A DNA stretch of 64,000 nucleotides, from contig JARWZZ010000011.1 in NCBI GenBank assembly GCA_029866125.1, positions 1 through 64,000 on the forward strand, given 5' to 3'. The DNA comes from Limnobacter sp. (GTDB lineage: Bacteria; Pseudomonadota; Gammaproteobacteria; Burkholderiales; Burkholderiaceae_B). The notes beneath the pieces were generated by a model. That model was not told the origin of the DNA, did no database searches, and saw only the letters and a list, made by a program, of their open reading frames with translations. The position numbers were made by a program, and so were the translations under genes. Below, piece by piece: positions 7,931-17,522 of this stretch (its first letter is position 1; each line of letters begins with the position of its first letter).

Positions 7931-9103
7931 ATGCAGATCCCAAGTTTGAACCTTGGTTTGAGTGACGACATCAACATGCTGCGCGAGGCGGTTTGTGATT
8001 TTGCCAGCAAGGAAATTGCACCCCGTGCCGCTGAGATTGATCGTTTGAATGAGTTTCCTGCTGATGTGTGGCGCAAGTTGGGCGACATGGGTTTGATGGG
8101 GATGACCGTCAGCGAGGAATACGGCGGTACCAACATGGGTTACTTGGCGCACATTGTGGCGTTGGAGGAAGTGTCCCGCGCATCTGCATCGGTGGGGTTG
8201 TCTTACGGCGCGCATTCCAATTTGTGTGTGAACCAGATAAACCGCAACGGCACGGAAGCGCAGAAGCGCAAGTACTTGCCGAAGTTGATTTCGGGCGAGC
8301 ATGTGGGTGCTTTGGCCATGTCTGAACCGGGCGCTGGATCGGATGTGATTTCCATGAAGTTGCGGGCCGACAAGAAGGGCGATCACTATGTGTTGAATGG
8401 TTCCAAGATGTGGATTACCAATGGTGGTGATGCGGATACTTTGGTGGTGTATGCCAAGACTGAACCGGAGCTGGGCGCACGTGGAATGACAGCCTTTATC
8501 ATCGAGAAGGGTATGAAGGGTTTTAGCCATGGCACGCATTTGGACAAGCTGGGTATGCGCGGTTCAAACACCTTCCCTTTGTTTTTTGACAATTGCGAAG
8601 TGCCCGAGGAAAACGTGTTGGGTGGAGTGGGCAATGGTGCAAAGGTACTGATGTCTGGTTTGGACTACGAGCGTGCGGTTTTGTGTGGCGGCCCATTGGG
8701 CATTATGTCGGCTTGTATGGATGTGGTGGTTCCGTTTATTCACGAGCGCAAACAGTTTGGCCAAAGCATTGGTGAATTTCAATTGATGCAAGGCAAGGTG
8801 GCGGACATGTACACCATTTGGCAGGCTTCACGCGCTTATGTGTATGCGGTGGGTCGGGCTTGTGACACGCAAGAACATGCTCGTACCTTGCGCAAGGATG
8901 CTGCCGCTGCGATTTTGTATTCTGCAGAAAAAGCCACCTGGATGGCGGGTGAAGCCATCCAAACTTTGGGCGGTGTGGGTTACACCAACGAATACCCGAC
9001 TGGCCGTTTGTGGCGCGATGCGAAGTTGTACGAGATTGGTGCAGGCACGTCTGAGATACGCCGCATGTTGATTGGTCGCGAATTGTTTGCGGAGACGATG
9101 TGA
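7931..9103 (+). CDS. liuA: Isovaleryl-CoA dehydrogenase
   Basis: Encodes 390 residues. Oxidises isovaleryl-CoA to 3-methylcrotonyl-CoA using FAD and passes electrons to ETF; third step of leucine breakdown. The acyl-CoA dehydrogenase signatures are present: [11 protein letters not shown] near residue 135, the [18 protein letters not shown] stretch near 275, and [19 protein letters not shown] at the C-terminus. The catalytic base lies in [14 protein letters not shown] (Glu about 247), the position used by isovaleryl-CoA dehydrogenases rather than by short- and medium-chain enzymes. TGGAGAG lies 6 bases before the ATG. First gene of a four-gene operon with the two subunits of methylcrotonyl-CoA carboxylase, which fixes the pathway. 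Confidence 0.95.
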   Translation: MQIPSLNLGLSDDINMLREAVCDFASKEIAPRAAEIDRLNEFPADVWRKLGDMGLMGMTVSEEYGGTNMGYLAHIVALEEVSRASASVGLSYGAHSNLCVNQINRNGTEAQKRKYLPKLISGEHVGALAMSEPGAGSDVISMKLRADKKGDHYVLNGSKMWITNGGDADTLVVYAKTEPELGARGMTAFIIEKGMKGFSHGTHLDKLGMRGSNTFPLFFDNCEVPEENVLGGVGNGAKVLMSGLDYERAVLCGGPLGIMSACMDVVVPFIHERKQFGQSIGEFQLMQGKVADMYTIWQASRAYVYAVGRACDTQEHARTLRKDAAAAILYSAEKATWMAGEAIQTLGGVGYTNEYPTGRLWRDAKLYEIGAGTSEIRRMLIGRELFAETM

Positions 9104-9104
9104 A

Positions 9105-10712
9105 ATGAGCGTCATTAAAAGTCAGATCAACACGCGATCGGAAGACTTTGCAAACAACAGCAAGGTGATGCAGCAAGCCGTCAATGATTTGCGAGAAAAG
9201 GTTGCGCAAATTAGTTTGGGAGGCGGTGAAGTGGCGCGCCAGAAGCATATGGCCCGGGGCAAGTTACTGCCGCGTGACCGTGTGCAAAGCATTCTAGACG
9301 CAGGGACTGGTTTTTTGGAAATTGGCCAGATGGCCGCCTATGGCTTGTACGGAAATGATGCACCGTCCGCTGGTGTGATCGCTGGCATTGGCCGTGTAAG
9401 TGGTTTGGAATGCATGATTGTGGCCAATGATGCGACGGTGAAGGGGGGAACGTACTACCCGCTTTCTGTGAAGAAGCATTTGCGCGCGCAGGAAATCGCG
9501 GAACAAAACAATTTGCCGTGTATTTACATGGTGGATTCTGGCGGTGCGTTTTTGCCCAAGCAGGATGAAGTGTTTCCTGATCGCGACCATTTTGGTCGAA
9601 TCTTTTTTAACCAAGCCAATATGTCGGCCAAAGGTATCCCACAGATTGCAGTGGTAATGGGCTCGTGCACCGCGGGTGGTGCCTATGTGCCGGCTATGTC
9701 GGATGAGACTGTGATTGTGCGCAATCAGGGTACGATTTTTCTGGGTGGCCCACCTTTGGTGAAAGCCGCTACTGGCGAGGTGGTCAGCGCTGAAGACCTC
9801 GGGGGTGGCGATGTGCACACGCGCGTGTCGGGGGTGGCAGACCACTTGGCTGAGAATGATCAGCATGCTTTGCAAATTGCGCGCGGCATTGTTGCTAACT
9901 TCAATCGTGTGAAAAAAGTAGAGTTGGCTTTGGGCTCAGGCGAAGAGCCTTTGTATGACCCGGCCGAGTTGTATGGGGTGATTCCTGCAGACACTCGCAA
10001 GCCCTATGATGTGCGCGAGGTGATTGCACGTGTGGTGGATGGTTCACGCTTCGACGAGTTTAAGTCCCGCTATGGCAGTACCTTGGTATGTGGATTCGCG
10101 CATTTGCATGGCTATCCTGTGGGCATTATTGCGAACAACGGTATTTTGTTTTCTGAGTCTGCCCAGAAAGGGGCGCATTTTATTGAGCTGTGTTCACAGC
10201 GCGGCATACCTTTGGTGTTCTTGCAAAATATCACAGGTTTTATGGTGGGCCGTAAATACGAAAACGGTGGTATTGCCAAAGACGGTGCAAAGCTGGTGAC
10301 TGCTGTGGCCACCACTCAGGTACCTAAAATCACGATGTTGATAGGTGGCTCATTCGGTGCAGGGAACTATGGCATGTGCGGGCGCGCTTACAGCCCCCGG
10401 TTTTTATGGATGTGGCCAAACAGCCGCATTTCAGTGATGGGTGGTGAACAGGCTTCGGCTGTGTTGTCCACCATTCGCCGTGAAGGTATTGAAGCCAAAG
10501 GCGGGGTGTGGACGCCTGAAGAAGAGGAGGCATTTAAAGCACCGATTCGCCAGCAGTATGAAGACCAAGGGCACCCCTACTATGCAACTGCACGTTTGTG
10601 GGATGATGGGGTGATTGACCCGGCGCAGTCTCGCCGTGTGTTGGGTTTGAGCCTTTCTGCGGCATTGAATGCTCCGATTCTGCCCACACGCTTTGGCCTA
10701 TTCAGGATGTGA
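9105..10712 (+). CDS. liuB: Methylcrotonyl-CoA carboxylase, beta (carboxyltransferase) subunit
   Basis: Encodes 535 residues. Transfers carboxylate from biotin to 3-methylcrotonyl-CoA, giving 3-methylglutaconyl-CoA. The ATG at 9105 is one base after the liuA stop; a longer frame from 9072 overlaps liuA and is not needed. Crotonase-fold carboxyltransferase marks are [54 protein letters not shown] and, in the second half, [22 protein letters not shown], the last typical of methylcrotonyl rather than propionyl enzymes. It works as a heteromer with the biotin-bearing subunit encoded 4 bases downstream. Confidence 0.95.
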   Translation: MSVIKSQINTRSEDFANNSKVMQQAVNDLREKVAQISLGGGEVARQKHMARGKLLPRDRVQSILDAGTGFLEIGQMAAYGLYGNDAPSAGVIAGIGRVSGLECMIVANDATVKGGTYYPLSVKKHLRAQEIAEQNNLPCIYMVDSGGAFLPKQDEVFPDRDHFGRIFFNQANMSAKGIPQIAVVMGSCTAGGAYVPAMSDETVIVRNQGTIFLGGPPLVKAATGEVVSAEDLGGGDVHTRVSGVADHLAENDQHALQIARGIVANFNRVKKVELALGSGEEPLYDPAELYGVIPADTRKPYDVREVIARVVDGSRFDEFKSRYGSTLVCGFAHLHGYPVGIIANNGILFSESAQKGAHFIELCSQRGIPLVFLQNITGFMVGRKYENGGIAKDGAKLVTAVATTQVPKITMLIGGSFGAGNYGMCGRAYSPRFLWMWPNSRISVMGGEQASAVLSTIRREGIEAKGGVWTPEEEEAFKAPIRQQYEDQGHPYYATARLWDDGVIDPAQSRRVLGLSLSAALNAPILPTRFGLFRM

Positions 10713-10716
10713 TGCC

Positions 10717-12732
10717 ATGTTTAAAAAAATTCTAATTGCAAACCGTGGTGAAATTGCTTGCCGCGTGATTAAAACTGCGCGACGCATGGGTATTCAGACT
10801 GTGGCGGTGTATTCCGATGCGGATGCGAAGGCTCGTCATGTGCGCCTGGCCGATGAAGCAGTGCACATCGGCCCTTCTGCCGTGCGTGAATCGTATTTGG
10901 TGATTGAAAAGATTATTGCTGCGGCCAAGGCCACTGGGGCAGAGGCAATTCACCCCGGTTATGGGTTTTTGTCTGAGAACGAAGATTTTTGCCACGCTTG
11001 TGATGAAGCAGGCATTGTGTTTATTGGTCCACCCGTGTTTGCGATACACGCCATGGGCTCGAAGTCTGAAGCTAAAAAGCTGATGGGTGAGGCCGGTGTG
11101 CCCCTGACGCCGGGTTACCACGGCGACAATCAAGACCCAGAGTATTTGCATGGTCAAGCCGATGCAATTCAATACCCTGTGCTGATTAAAGCGGCTGCAG
11201 GTGGTGGTGGCAAGGGTATGCGTTTGGTGGAGCGCAGCGAAGATTTTCCTGAGGCTTTGATTTCGTGCAAGCGCGAGGCCATTTCCAGTTTTGGAGATGA
11301 TCATGTGTTGATTGAGAAGTACATCACTCAACCCCGCCACATCGAAATTCAGGTGTTTGCAGACAAGTTGGGTAACTGCGTTTATTTGTTTGAGCGAGAT
11401 TGCTCGGTGCAACGCCGCCATCAAAAGGTGTTGGAAGAAGCGCCTGCCCCCGGTATGACGCTTGAGCGCCGCGCGGCCATGGGTAAAGCTGCGGTTGAAG
11501 CGGCAAAGGCAGTAGGCTATGTCGGTGCAGGTACAGTGGAGTTTATCGCCAATCAAGACGGTACGTTTTACTTCATGGAAATGAATACCCGCTTGCAGGT
11601 GGAGCACCCTGTGACTGAAATGATTACAGGCTTGGATTTGGTGGAGTGGCAGTTGAAAGTGGCGACTGGCTTGCCACTGCCTTTGACTCAAGACCAATTG
11701 CAGATTAAGGGCCATGCGATGGAGGCCCGCATTTATGCGGAAGACCCTGACAAAGGGTTTCTACCTTCCACTGGGCGCTTGATCCATTTAAGTACGCCGG
11801 TTTTATCGGATGATGTTCGCGTGGACACAGGCGTGGAAGAGGGCGATGAGATTAGTCCCTTCTATGACCCGATGATTGCGAAGTTGATTGTGTGGGGTGA
11901 GGACCGCGATACGGCTCGCTTGAAGATGATTCGCGCCTTGGCCGATTATCAAGTGGTGGGTGTGGCTAATAATGTGAGTTTTTTGACACGCCTGTGTGAA
12001 TGTGAGTCCTTCGCCAATGCAAACCTAGACACGGGTTTGATTGAGCGTGAGAAGGCCTTTCTATTGCCAGTGCAGTATGAAACGCCTTTTGAAACAGTTG
12101 CACTGGCGGCTTTGTGGAAGCTATTGGAAGAAAAGCGATGCAGTGATGCATTGCGCGTTGGCTTGGCAGATGCAACTTCGCCATGGAGCATCAGCGATGG
12201 ATGGCGCTTGAATTTTCCAGCCAAACGTGTGATGAAGTTCCGCGTGGGTGAAGTTGATAAACCGTTGACGGTGGTTTACCAGCGTGATTGTTTTGACATG
12301 GAAATGGATGGCCAGCTTTTTACAGTGAAGGGTGGTTTTGTTGCAGGCTCAGTCCATGAGCTTCAAATCAACATCGGTGCTTTCAGTGTGAAGGGTAAAG
12401 TGATTGCCCAAGGGGAGTACCAAGAAAAGCTTCATGTATTTTTAAAGGGTGAAAGTCATGTGCTGCAGTGGATAGACCCACTGCATTACACCATCAGCGA
12501 CCATGACCACGCCGGCGATGTGCTTGCACCCATGCCTGGTAAGGTGATTGCTTTGTTGGCTGAAGTGGGTGCACGCCTTGAGAAAGGGAAGCCTTTGATG
12601 GTGCTGGAAGCCATGAAAATGGAGCACACCCTGCACGCACCAGCCACCGGTACTTTGAAGGCTTACCGATTTGCGGTGGGCGATCAAGTCAAAGACGGGG
12701 ATGAGTTGGTGGAGTTTGAGGTAGAGTCTTAA
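10717..12732 (+). CDS. liuD: Methylcrotonyl-CoA carboxylase, alpha (biotin) subunit
   Basis: Encodes 671 residues. The ATG at 10717 follows the liuB stop by 4 bases. Domains in order: biotin carboxylase N-domain (FKKILIANRGEIACR), ATP-grasp with KAAAGGGGKGMR near residue 160 and EMNTRLQVEHPVTE near 290, the BC C-domain to about 450, a variable linker domain, and a C-terminal biotinyl domain from about 595 with the carrier lysine in EAMKMEH. It makes carboxybiotin from ATP and bicarbonate for LiuB. Length and linker fit MccA/LiuD rather than a stand-alone biotin carboxylase. Confidence 0.95.
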   Translation: MFKKILIANRGEIACRVIKTARRMGIQTVAVYSDADAKARHVRLADEAVHIGPSAVRESYLVIEKIIAAAKATGAEAIHPGYGFLSENEDFCHACDEAGIVFIGPPVFAIHAMGSKSEAKKLMGEAGVPLTPGYHGDNQDPEYLHGQADAIQYPVLIKAAAGGGGKGMRLVERSEDFPEALISCKREAISSFGDDHVLIEKYITQPRHIEIQVFADKLGNCVYLFERDCSVQRRHQKVLEEAPAPGMTLERRAAMGKAAVEAAKAVGYVGAGTVEFIANQDGTFYFMEMNTRLQVEHPVTEMITGLDLVEWQLKVATGLPLPLTQDQLQIKGHAMEARIYAEDPDKGFLPSTGRLIHLSTPVLSDDVRVDTGVEEGDEISPFYDPMIAKLIVWGEDRDTARLKMIRALADYQVVGVANNVSFLTRLCECESFANANLDTGLIEREKAFLLPVQYETPFETVALAALWKLLEEKRCSDALRVGLADATSPWSISDGWRLNFPAKRVMKFRVGEVDKPLTVVYQRDCFDMEMDGQLFTVKGGFVAGSVHELQINIGAFSVKGKVIAQGEYQEKLHVFLKGESHVLQWIDPLHYTISDHDHAGDVLAPMPGKVIALLAEVGARLEKGKPLMVLEAMKMEHTLHAPATGTLKAYRFAVGDQVKDGDELVEFEVES

Positions 12733-12755
12733 AACTTGTAATTGTTGGAGAATCC

Positions 12756-13541
12756 ATGGCTAAGTTTCTGAAATTTGATCGCGTTGGCGATGTGGTGATT
12801 CTGGCCATGGATGAACCTGATATTCGCAACCCCTTGACCGGAAACTCTGCCCCCGAAGATTTTTTGGAGGCATTTGAACGGGTCAACAATGACCGCACCA
12901 TAAAAGTAGTGGTGTTGACCGGCAATGGGCCCGCATTTTCTTGCGGTGGCAATGTGAAAGACATGGCCAAGTACTTGGGCGATGAAATCGCACCGGCAAC
13001 AATCCGTCAGGACTATCAGCGCGGCATTCAACGTATCAGCTTGGGTATGTACAACTTGAGCGTGCCAACAATTGCAGCAGTCAATGGCCCTGCAATTGGC
13101 GCGGGGCTTGATTTGGCTTGCTTTTGTGATATTCGGATAGCATCGGAGAAAGCCAAGTTTTCTGAAGCATTTGTAAACCTCAGCATTATTCCCGGTGATG
13201 GCGGAGCGTGGATTTTACCGCGTGTGGTAGGCATGTCCAAGGCGGCAGAAATGGCATTCAGCGGAGAGTTAATTGACGCAGCTGAAGCCTTGCGTTGCGG
13301 TTTGGTCAGTCAAGTGGTGCCACATGATGAATTGATGAAAGTGGCCATGGACAAAGCGCAAAACATAGCAAGCAAAGGTGCTGAAGTGCTGCGCATGGTG
13401 AAGTCTCTGTTGCGTGATGGGCAAGAAGGCAGCAGCCTGCAAAGCCATTTGGAAAAGGCTGCAGGCTATCAGGCCATTGCCCATAAGACTGCCGAGCATC
13501 GGGCTGCTGTTGAAGGATTTATGACGCGTACTAAAAAATAA
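12756..13541 (+). CDS. Enoyl-CoA hydratase/isomerase family, probable methylglutaconyl-CoA hydratase role
   Basis: Encodes 261 residues with the crotonase fold: the oxyanion segment FSCGGNVKDM near residue 67 and GPAIGAGLDLACFCDIRIAS near 110, followed by LSIIPGDGGAWILPR. The position that holds the second catalytic glutamate in classical hydratases reads NLSIIPGDGGA, so an acidic residue (Asp) is there but displaced. It closes the liu operon (23 bases after liuD, AATTGTTGGAG upstream). Its place suggests the hydration of 3-methylglutaconyl-CoA (LiuC role), but the sequence alone allows a general enoyl-CoA hydratase. The operon ends without an HMG-CoA lyase gene. Confidence 0.8.
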   Translation: MAKFLKFDRVGDVVILAMDEPDIRNPLTGNSAPEDFLEAFERVNNDRTIKVVVLTGNGPAFSCGGNVKDMAKYLGDEIAPATIRQDYQRGIQRISLGMYNLSVPTIAAVNGPAIGAGLDLACFCDIRIASEKAKFSEAFVNLSIIPGDGGAWILPRVVGMSKAAEMAFSGELIDAAEALRCGLVSQVVPHDELMKVAMDKAQNIASKGAEVLRMVKSLLRDGQEGSSLQSHLEKAAGYQAIAHKTAEHRAAVEGFMTRTKK

Positions 13542-13568
13542 ATACGCGTTAACAAATCACTCTGCGGT

Positions 13569-16001
13569 TTATTGTGGTCGCGCGCTTGCCTTGTCTAGTT
13601 TGCAAGTGGGCTCACGGCTGACCTCCACGGTTTTGGAAATTCCTTCAAATTCTTCCAACGGTGCCACAGGTGCCGTTTGGGCCGATGCAATGTGCCTCAA
13701 TCGGTATTTGCCTGCGGGCGTGTTGCAAGGAATTGTCCACACTGCATCGGCCTCAGAAGGGCCTGTTGGGCCAATGTCCAAGGGCAAGGGGGAGGGCTTC
13801 ATGGGGCGCCATACAAAGCGCAATTCTGGGTCACGGTCCTCGGCGAATACCTTCCATTTTCCATCGCTTTGCATTTGATCCACATACACGTAACTGGCTT
13901 GCAAACGCAGGTTGTTTCGGGGGTGGGCGGATTGAAAGCTCGCTTGAATGGTTTGCCCTGTTTTTGCGGAGGAAGGTGCATCGGCTGTAACCGCACCAAA
14001 TGCGCCACCAGCACCGGGTAAGTCTGATGCAATGTAGGGTGGCCGTACCAACCGTGGCGCTACATCTTCGTACGCTGGGCCGCGTTCAAGTTTGCTTTGT
14101 GCGCGCAAGCTTTTTGCAATACGCAATGTTTCTTGCTGGACTGCAGCCAATGTCCATGGGCCAAATATATTCGAGCCACCTTCATATTGCTGAGAGGCGT
14201 ATTCCTCACGAGTGGTGAGGTAATGCACGTAGTCATTGACCAAACCTGCGATCACGATGGTGTCAATGCCCGCAGGTGCGAGTTCAGCAAACAGGGATTG
14301 ACGCAAGCGCCGTGCAGCCATGGTGGTGACTTCCCAAGGCAGGCCGACCACAGCCAAATTGCCGATTCGGTAAATTTGCATGGGCAGCACAGTAGGCTCC
14401 AATTGCAGGGGCCCACCCAGTGGGAACAGCACCGGCTTTTCGGCGTGGCAGCTTAAGTCCAAGACGGGTTGTGCGGGCAGTACGGTACACAAAGCCGTGT
14501 TGGCCAGTAGGGCGGGTGGAATCTTGCCTTTCATCGCGGCTGCAAAGTCTTTTTGGGCACTGGCGATTACATCAGCCGGTGAGGTGCATTTGATGCCCTC
14601 CACAGTGGGGCCAGGGCCATCTTCTGCACCGCCGCCAAATGACACACCAAGCCCCGGTGAGCAGGTGCGTTTGGTGGCTGCATCTTGGTCTGCGGGGTGC
14701 TTGAGCGACGACAGCACTGCAGGGTCACTGACTTGCACTTGGTCCATGCGCACATGAATAAGCCGGTAGTCCATTGGCCCCTTCAATGCGCTACCGCGAT
14801 TCAGCATACTGACTGCTTTTGCCAATTGCTTGGTGCCTGCGATGGCATTGTTTTCGTAATCGTCTTTGCCACCACCACGGCGTGGGTCAGGGGTGGGGAA
14901 TTGTTCAATAAAAATATTGGGCGATGCATCCCCTTCGTCTTTTTGAGCGAATGCTGCCACAAATGTGTTGCCTCCCAGTGGTGTGTTGTACTGGGTGCCC
15001 ATTTTGCGTTCAAGGCTGAGTGAAGCAAAACCTTTGTTGTCAGAACTGACCAAAGTTTGCGCCTGGCCAATGGTGGTGGGGTGCACACCAAACCAGTTGA
15101 TGATGCCTGTGACTTGCCCGTCCGCGCGAACCATGTTCAATTGCACCACGCGCTTGTCGACCTGAATTTCCTCGCCACGGCTGTTTTGGAACTGCTTGCG
15201 TTCAGCCTCGGAATTCATCGCAAAGGCGGGCTTGGATCGGTTGATGTTGGCATTGAGCAATTCATCCACCACCAATTGAATGGGTGCACCCTGTTGCTGA
15301 GTCAATAGGCTGCCGTGCGCTTTTCGAATGGATTGGTAGGTGCCTTCAATCAGTGTTTGCAGGACCAGTGCATCAAACCCAAAATGGAATGTGTTAAACC
15401 CATCATGATGGCCGTAGCCTGCTGGGCCTTGATGGGTGTGTGTGGCAGACAGCATGATGTTGTCTGGCCCGTAGATGGATTTCAGCACGGGGTCGGCAGC
15501 CACTTTGGACAACACCCCTTGGCGAATAGAGCCAAACATCAAGCCCACATCCACAGACACGAACATCATTTTTTTGTTGTCACAAGGTGACTCCAACGCA
15601 AAAGCGCGCGAGTACATGCGGGTGTGTAGGCCGGACAGCACTTGGGCGGGGTCTTCCCAGCCCGCACCACCCGTATTGGCAACTGGGCCTGTGACATCAT
15701 GAATACCGCTTCCAAACTTGAACAAGGTATTTTCTGCACATGGGCCGCTGGCCTGACCGATTGGGGGTAAATCAAACTCCAGCCTGCCCGGTGCATCAAG
15801 CCCTTCGCCCACTTTCAGAAAATCGCTTTGCAGGATGTCTGAAAAATCGCTAGAACCCAGTTGATTGGGCGCAATACTTGAGCCTGAGTTTGTAGACGAT
15901 TTGTCGCCACTACAGGCCAGAAGAGCCCCAAGTACCAACAAGGGCAAAATTTTCTTGGTAGAAAATGAAGTGTGCAGATTGCGGCGAGAGTCTAATTTCA
16001 T
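13569..16001 (-). CDS. Neutral/alkaline ceramidase family lipoprotein
   Basis: Encodes 810 residues from the ATG at 16001; a TTG three codons upstream is less likely. The signal ends in a lipobox, ALLAC (Cys about residue 30), so the enzyme is probably anchored to the outer membrane. Neutral ceramidase marks are FKFGSGIHDVTGPVA at the start of the domain, LHTRMYSRAFAL, the zinc motif SATHTHQGPAGYGHH near residue 190, and EGDASPNIF near 360 holding the serine that acts as nucleophile in the Pseudomonas enzyme. A C-terminal Ig-like domain follows from about 690. It would split ceramide into sphingosine and fatty acid. Next to a lipase lipoprotein gene in the same orientation (45 bases apart). 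Odd in a bacterium not expected to make sphingolipids; host or environmental lipids are the likely substrate. Confidence 0.85.
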   Translation of the reverse strand: MKLDSRRNLHTSFSTKKILPLLVLGALLACSGDKSSTNSGSSIAPNQLGSSDFSDILQSDFLKVGEGLDAPGRLEFDLPPIGQASGPCAENTLFKFGSGIHDVTGPVANTGGAGWEDPAQVLSGLHTRMYSRAFALESPCDNKKMMFVSVDVGLMFGSIRQGVLSKVAADPVLKSIYGPDNIMLSATHTHQGPAGYGHHDGFNTFHFGFDALVLQTLIEGTYQSIRKAHGSLLTQQQGAPIQLVVDELLNANINRSKPAFAMNSEAERKQFQNSRGEEIQVDKRVVQLNMVRADGQVTGIINWFGVHPTTIGQAQTLVSSDNKGFASLSLERKMGTQYNTPLGGNTFVAAFAQKDEGDASPNIFIEQFPTPDPRRGGGKDDYENNAIAGTKQLAKAVSMLNRGSALKGPMDYRLIHVRMDQVQVSDPAVLSSLKHPADQDAATKRTCSPGLGVSFGGGAEDGPGPTVEGIKCTSPADVIASAQKDFAAAMKGKIPPALLANTALCTVLPAQPVLDLSCHAEKPVLFPLGGPLQLEPTVLPMQIYRIGNLAVVGLPWEVTTMAARRLRQSLFAELAPAGIDTIVIAGLVNDYVHYLTTREEYASQQYEGGSNIFGPWTLAAVQQETLRIAKSLRAQSKLERGPAYEDVAPRLVRPPYIASDLPGAGGAFGAVTADAPSSAKTGQTIQASFQSAHPRNNLRLQASYVYVDQMQSDGKWKVFAEDRDPELRFVWRPMKPSPLPLDIGPTGPSEADAVWTIPCNTPAGKYRLRHIASAQTAPVAPLEEFEGISKTVEVSREPTCKLDKASARPQ

Positions 16002-16046
16002 GATTTTCAAGCTTCAACAAAAGTATTCAATGAGGTTGTACGCACT

Positions 16047-17342
16047 TCAATTACAGCGAACAGCACCCGGTGGCGTGAGTGAGGCAGGTAAGCCTGCAAG
16101 TCGCGACTGCAAATAGGCCACTGAAGCAGGCGTGCCTACAGCTGCGCCAGCCAAGTGAATGCCTATGGCAGGATTGTTAAGTTGAGCCGGAATATTGTTC
16201 CGGTAGTAGGTCAAAGGAACCCCTTTTTCACACCATCGTTTGACCAATTTGTCGGCCCCTTCGATCAGGACCAATTCGTCGTTGACCTCGTGGTACATGT
16301 ATATGTCGGTGGTGGGGAAAATGTCCTGATCCAGCAAGGTCACTGCTTTGGACACATTCACAAATGCGGGGCTGGTGTAGGGGTCTTCGCCTTTCACGTA
16401 GTCTGTGAGTTTGGCCGCCGCGATCGAGCTTCCATCCTTGGGTATGCCCACGCAGGCATCTTTAAGCTGTTGGGTGACTTGCAAACCCTTTTCGGTGAGG
16501 GTGCTTGGGGTCAGGATTTCGGGGTATTCACGGGCCATCCCCATAATGGCTGAGAACAGAAAGCTGAACTGATCTGTTCCTTCTTTGTTCTTCATCAACT
16601 TTAAAAACTCCACGGGGGTGCCACCTGCAACAGAGCCCACCAAATTCAATTCCTTGGCATATTGCGGCTGTAATGCAGCAGCCCAAGTGGTAGCCCACGC
16701 GCCGCCTGAATAGCCCCATAAACCCACTGGGGTTTGTTGATTCAGCCCCAAGGGTTCGAATTGCAGGGCAGCACGAACAGCGTCCAGCGTGGCTTGCCCT
16801 TGTAAGCGGTTTGCGCCCCATGCATGGCGAGGGCCTTCGTAATCAGGGATGACCATGGTCCAACCGAATGCTTGCAGGCTGGGTAGGAATTCCAGTGTTT
16901 CAGCCAAATTGGTTTGATTGTTGGTGCTGCCCTGTGCAGTTTGCGAAGGAGTGCATTGTGCGCCTAGGCTGTCATAAGCATGTTGGAACGACACCAGTAC
17001 AGGCTGGCCTGCAATGCTTGGGCCCATCGGCTTGACCACGGTTGCCACGGCCGCAATCGGTCTGCCTTGCACATCGCGAGTGGCATATTGAATTTGCCAG
17101 GCTGGGTTGGGCAGCGGAACGCCCGCAGGCTGAAATGTAATGGCCCGTGAGCTGAGAATCGTCCCCGGAATATCAGGAATTGCAGCTGGTGCTGTGTAAA
17201 AAGCATCCGAATCTGGAGCGGGCTCAAACTGAGTTTGTGCCCCCCTGACACTGGTGTTGTTGACTGGACTGGAATCGTTACCACCGCAGGCGCCAAGGAC
17301 GATGGGGCAGATCAGAAGGCTCAATAAAATCTTACTTTTCAT
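16047..17342 (-). CDS. Secretory lipase family (LIP) alpha/beta-hydrolase lipoprotein
   Basis: Encodes 431 residues from the ATG at 17342. A lipoprotein signal with lipobox VLGAC (Cys about residue 19) precedes a Ser/Asn-rich linker. The hydrolase domain has FQHAYDSLGAQC, VIPDYEGPRHAWG and the nucleophile elbow VGLWGYSGGAWATTWAAAL (GYSGG, Ser near 205). The downstream YMYHEVNDELV supplies the likely Asp and the GIHLAGA region the likely His. This matches the secretory triacylglycerol lipase family (PF03583), first known from Candida. It lies upstream of the ceramidase gene on the same strand, and both are lipoproteins, so the two may form a surface lipid-degrading pair. Confidence 0.83.
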   Translation of the reverse strand: MKSKILLSLLICPIVLGACGGNDSSPVNNTSVRGAQTQFEPAPDSDAFYTAPAAIPDIPGTILSSRAITFQPAGVPLPNPAWQIQYATRDVQGRPIAAVATVVKPMGPSIAGQPVLVSFQHAYDSLGAQCTPSQTAQGSTNNQTNLAETLEFLPSLQAFGWTMVIPDYEGPRHAWGANRLQGQATLDAVRAALQFEPLGLNQQTPVGLWGYSGGAWATTWAAALQPQYAKELNLVGSVAGGTPVEFLKLMKNKEGTDQFSFLFSAIMGMAREYPEILTPSTLTEKGLQVTQQLKDACVGIPKDGSSIAAAKLTDYVKGEDPYTSPAFVNVSKAVTLLDQDIFPTTDIYMYHEVNDELVLIEGADKLVKRWCEKGVPLTYYRNNIPAQLNNPAIGIHLAGAAVGTPASVAYLQSRLAGLPASLTPPGAVRCN

Positions 17343-17522
17343 GGTTTGAAAAGATCTCCGATGACCTGAATGTGGTGTTTTCCTTTCAAATTTATACCTA
17401 CAGGGCGTCAACTTTGGATTGCCAGAATCCGACACATGCCGGAGGTAAGTCAGGGGTGAGTCAGGTAGGATCTAGGCTCTTGTAAGAATTCGTTTGGATG
17501 TTGAAAAATTGTTGGTTTACTC

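Noticed and set aside
7512-7965. Long open frames on both strands over 7512-7965 (Ile/Lys/Gln/Leu, Ser/Asn, Leu/Asp/Glu and Met/Ser/Cys repeats)
   Set aside because: They arise from the 12-bp array, which is open in all frames. None has a good start site, and all the frames are of equal quality.
10732-11715. Large minus-strand open frame inside liuD
   Set aside because: Shadow of the coding strand, with His/Arg/Thr-rich composition and no family match; liuD is certain.
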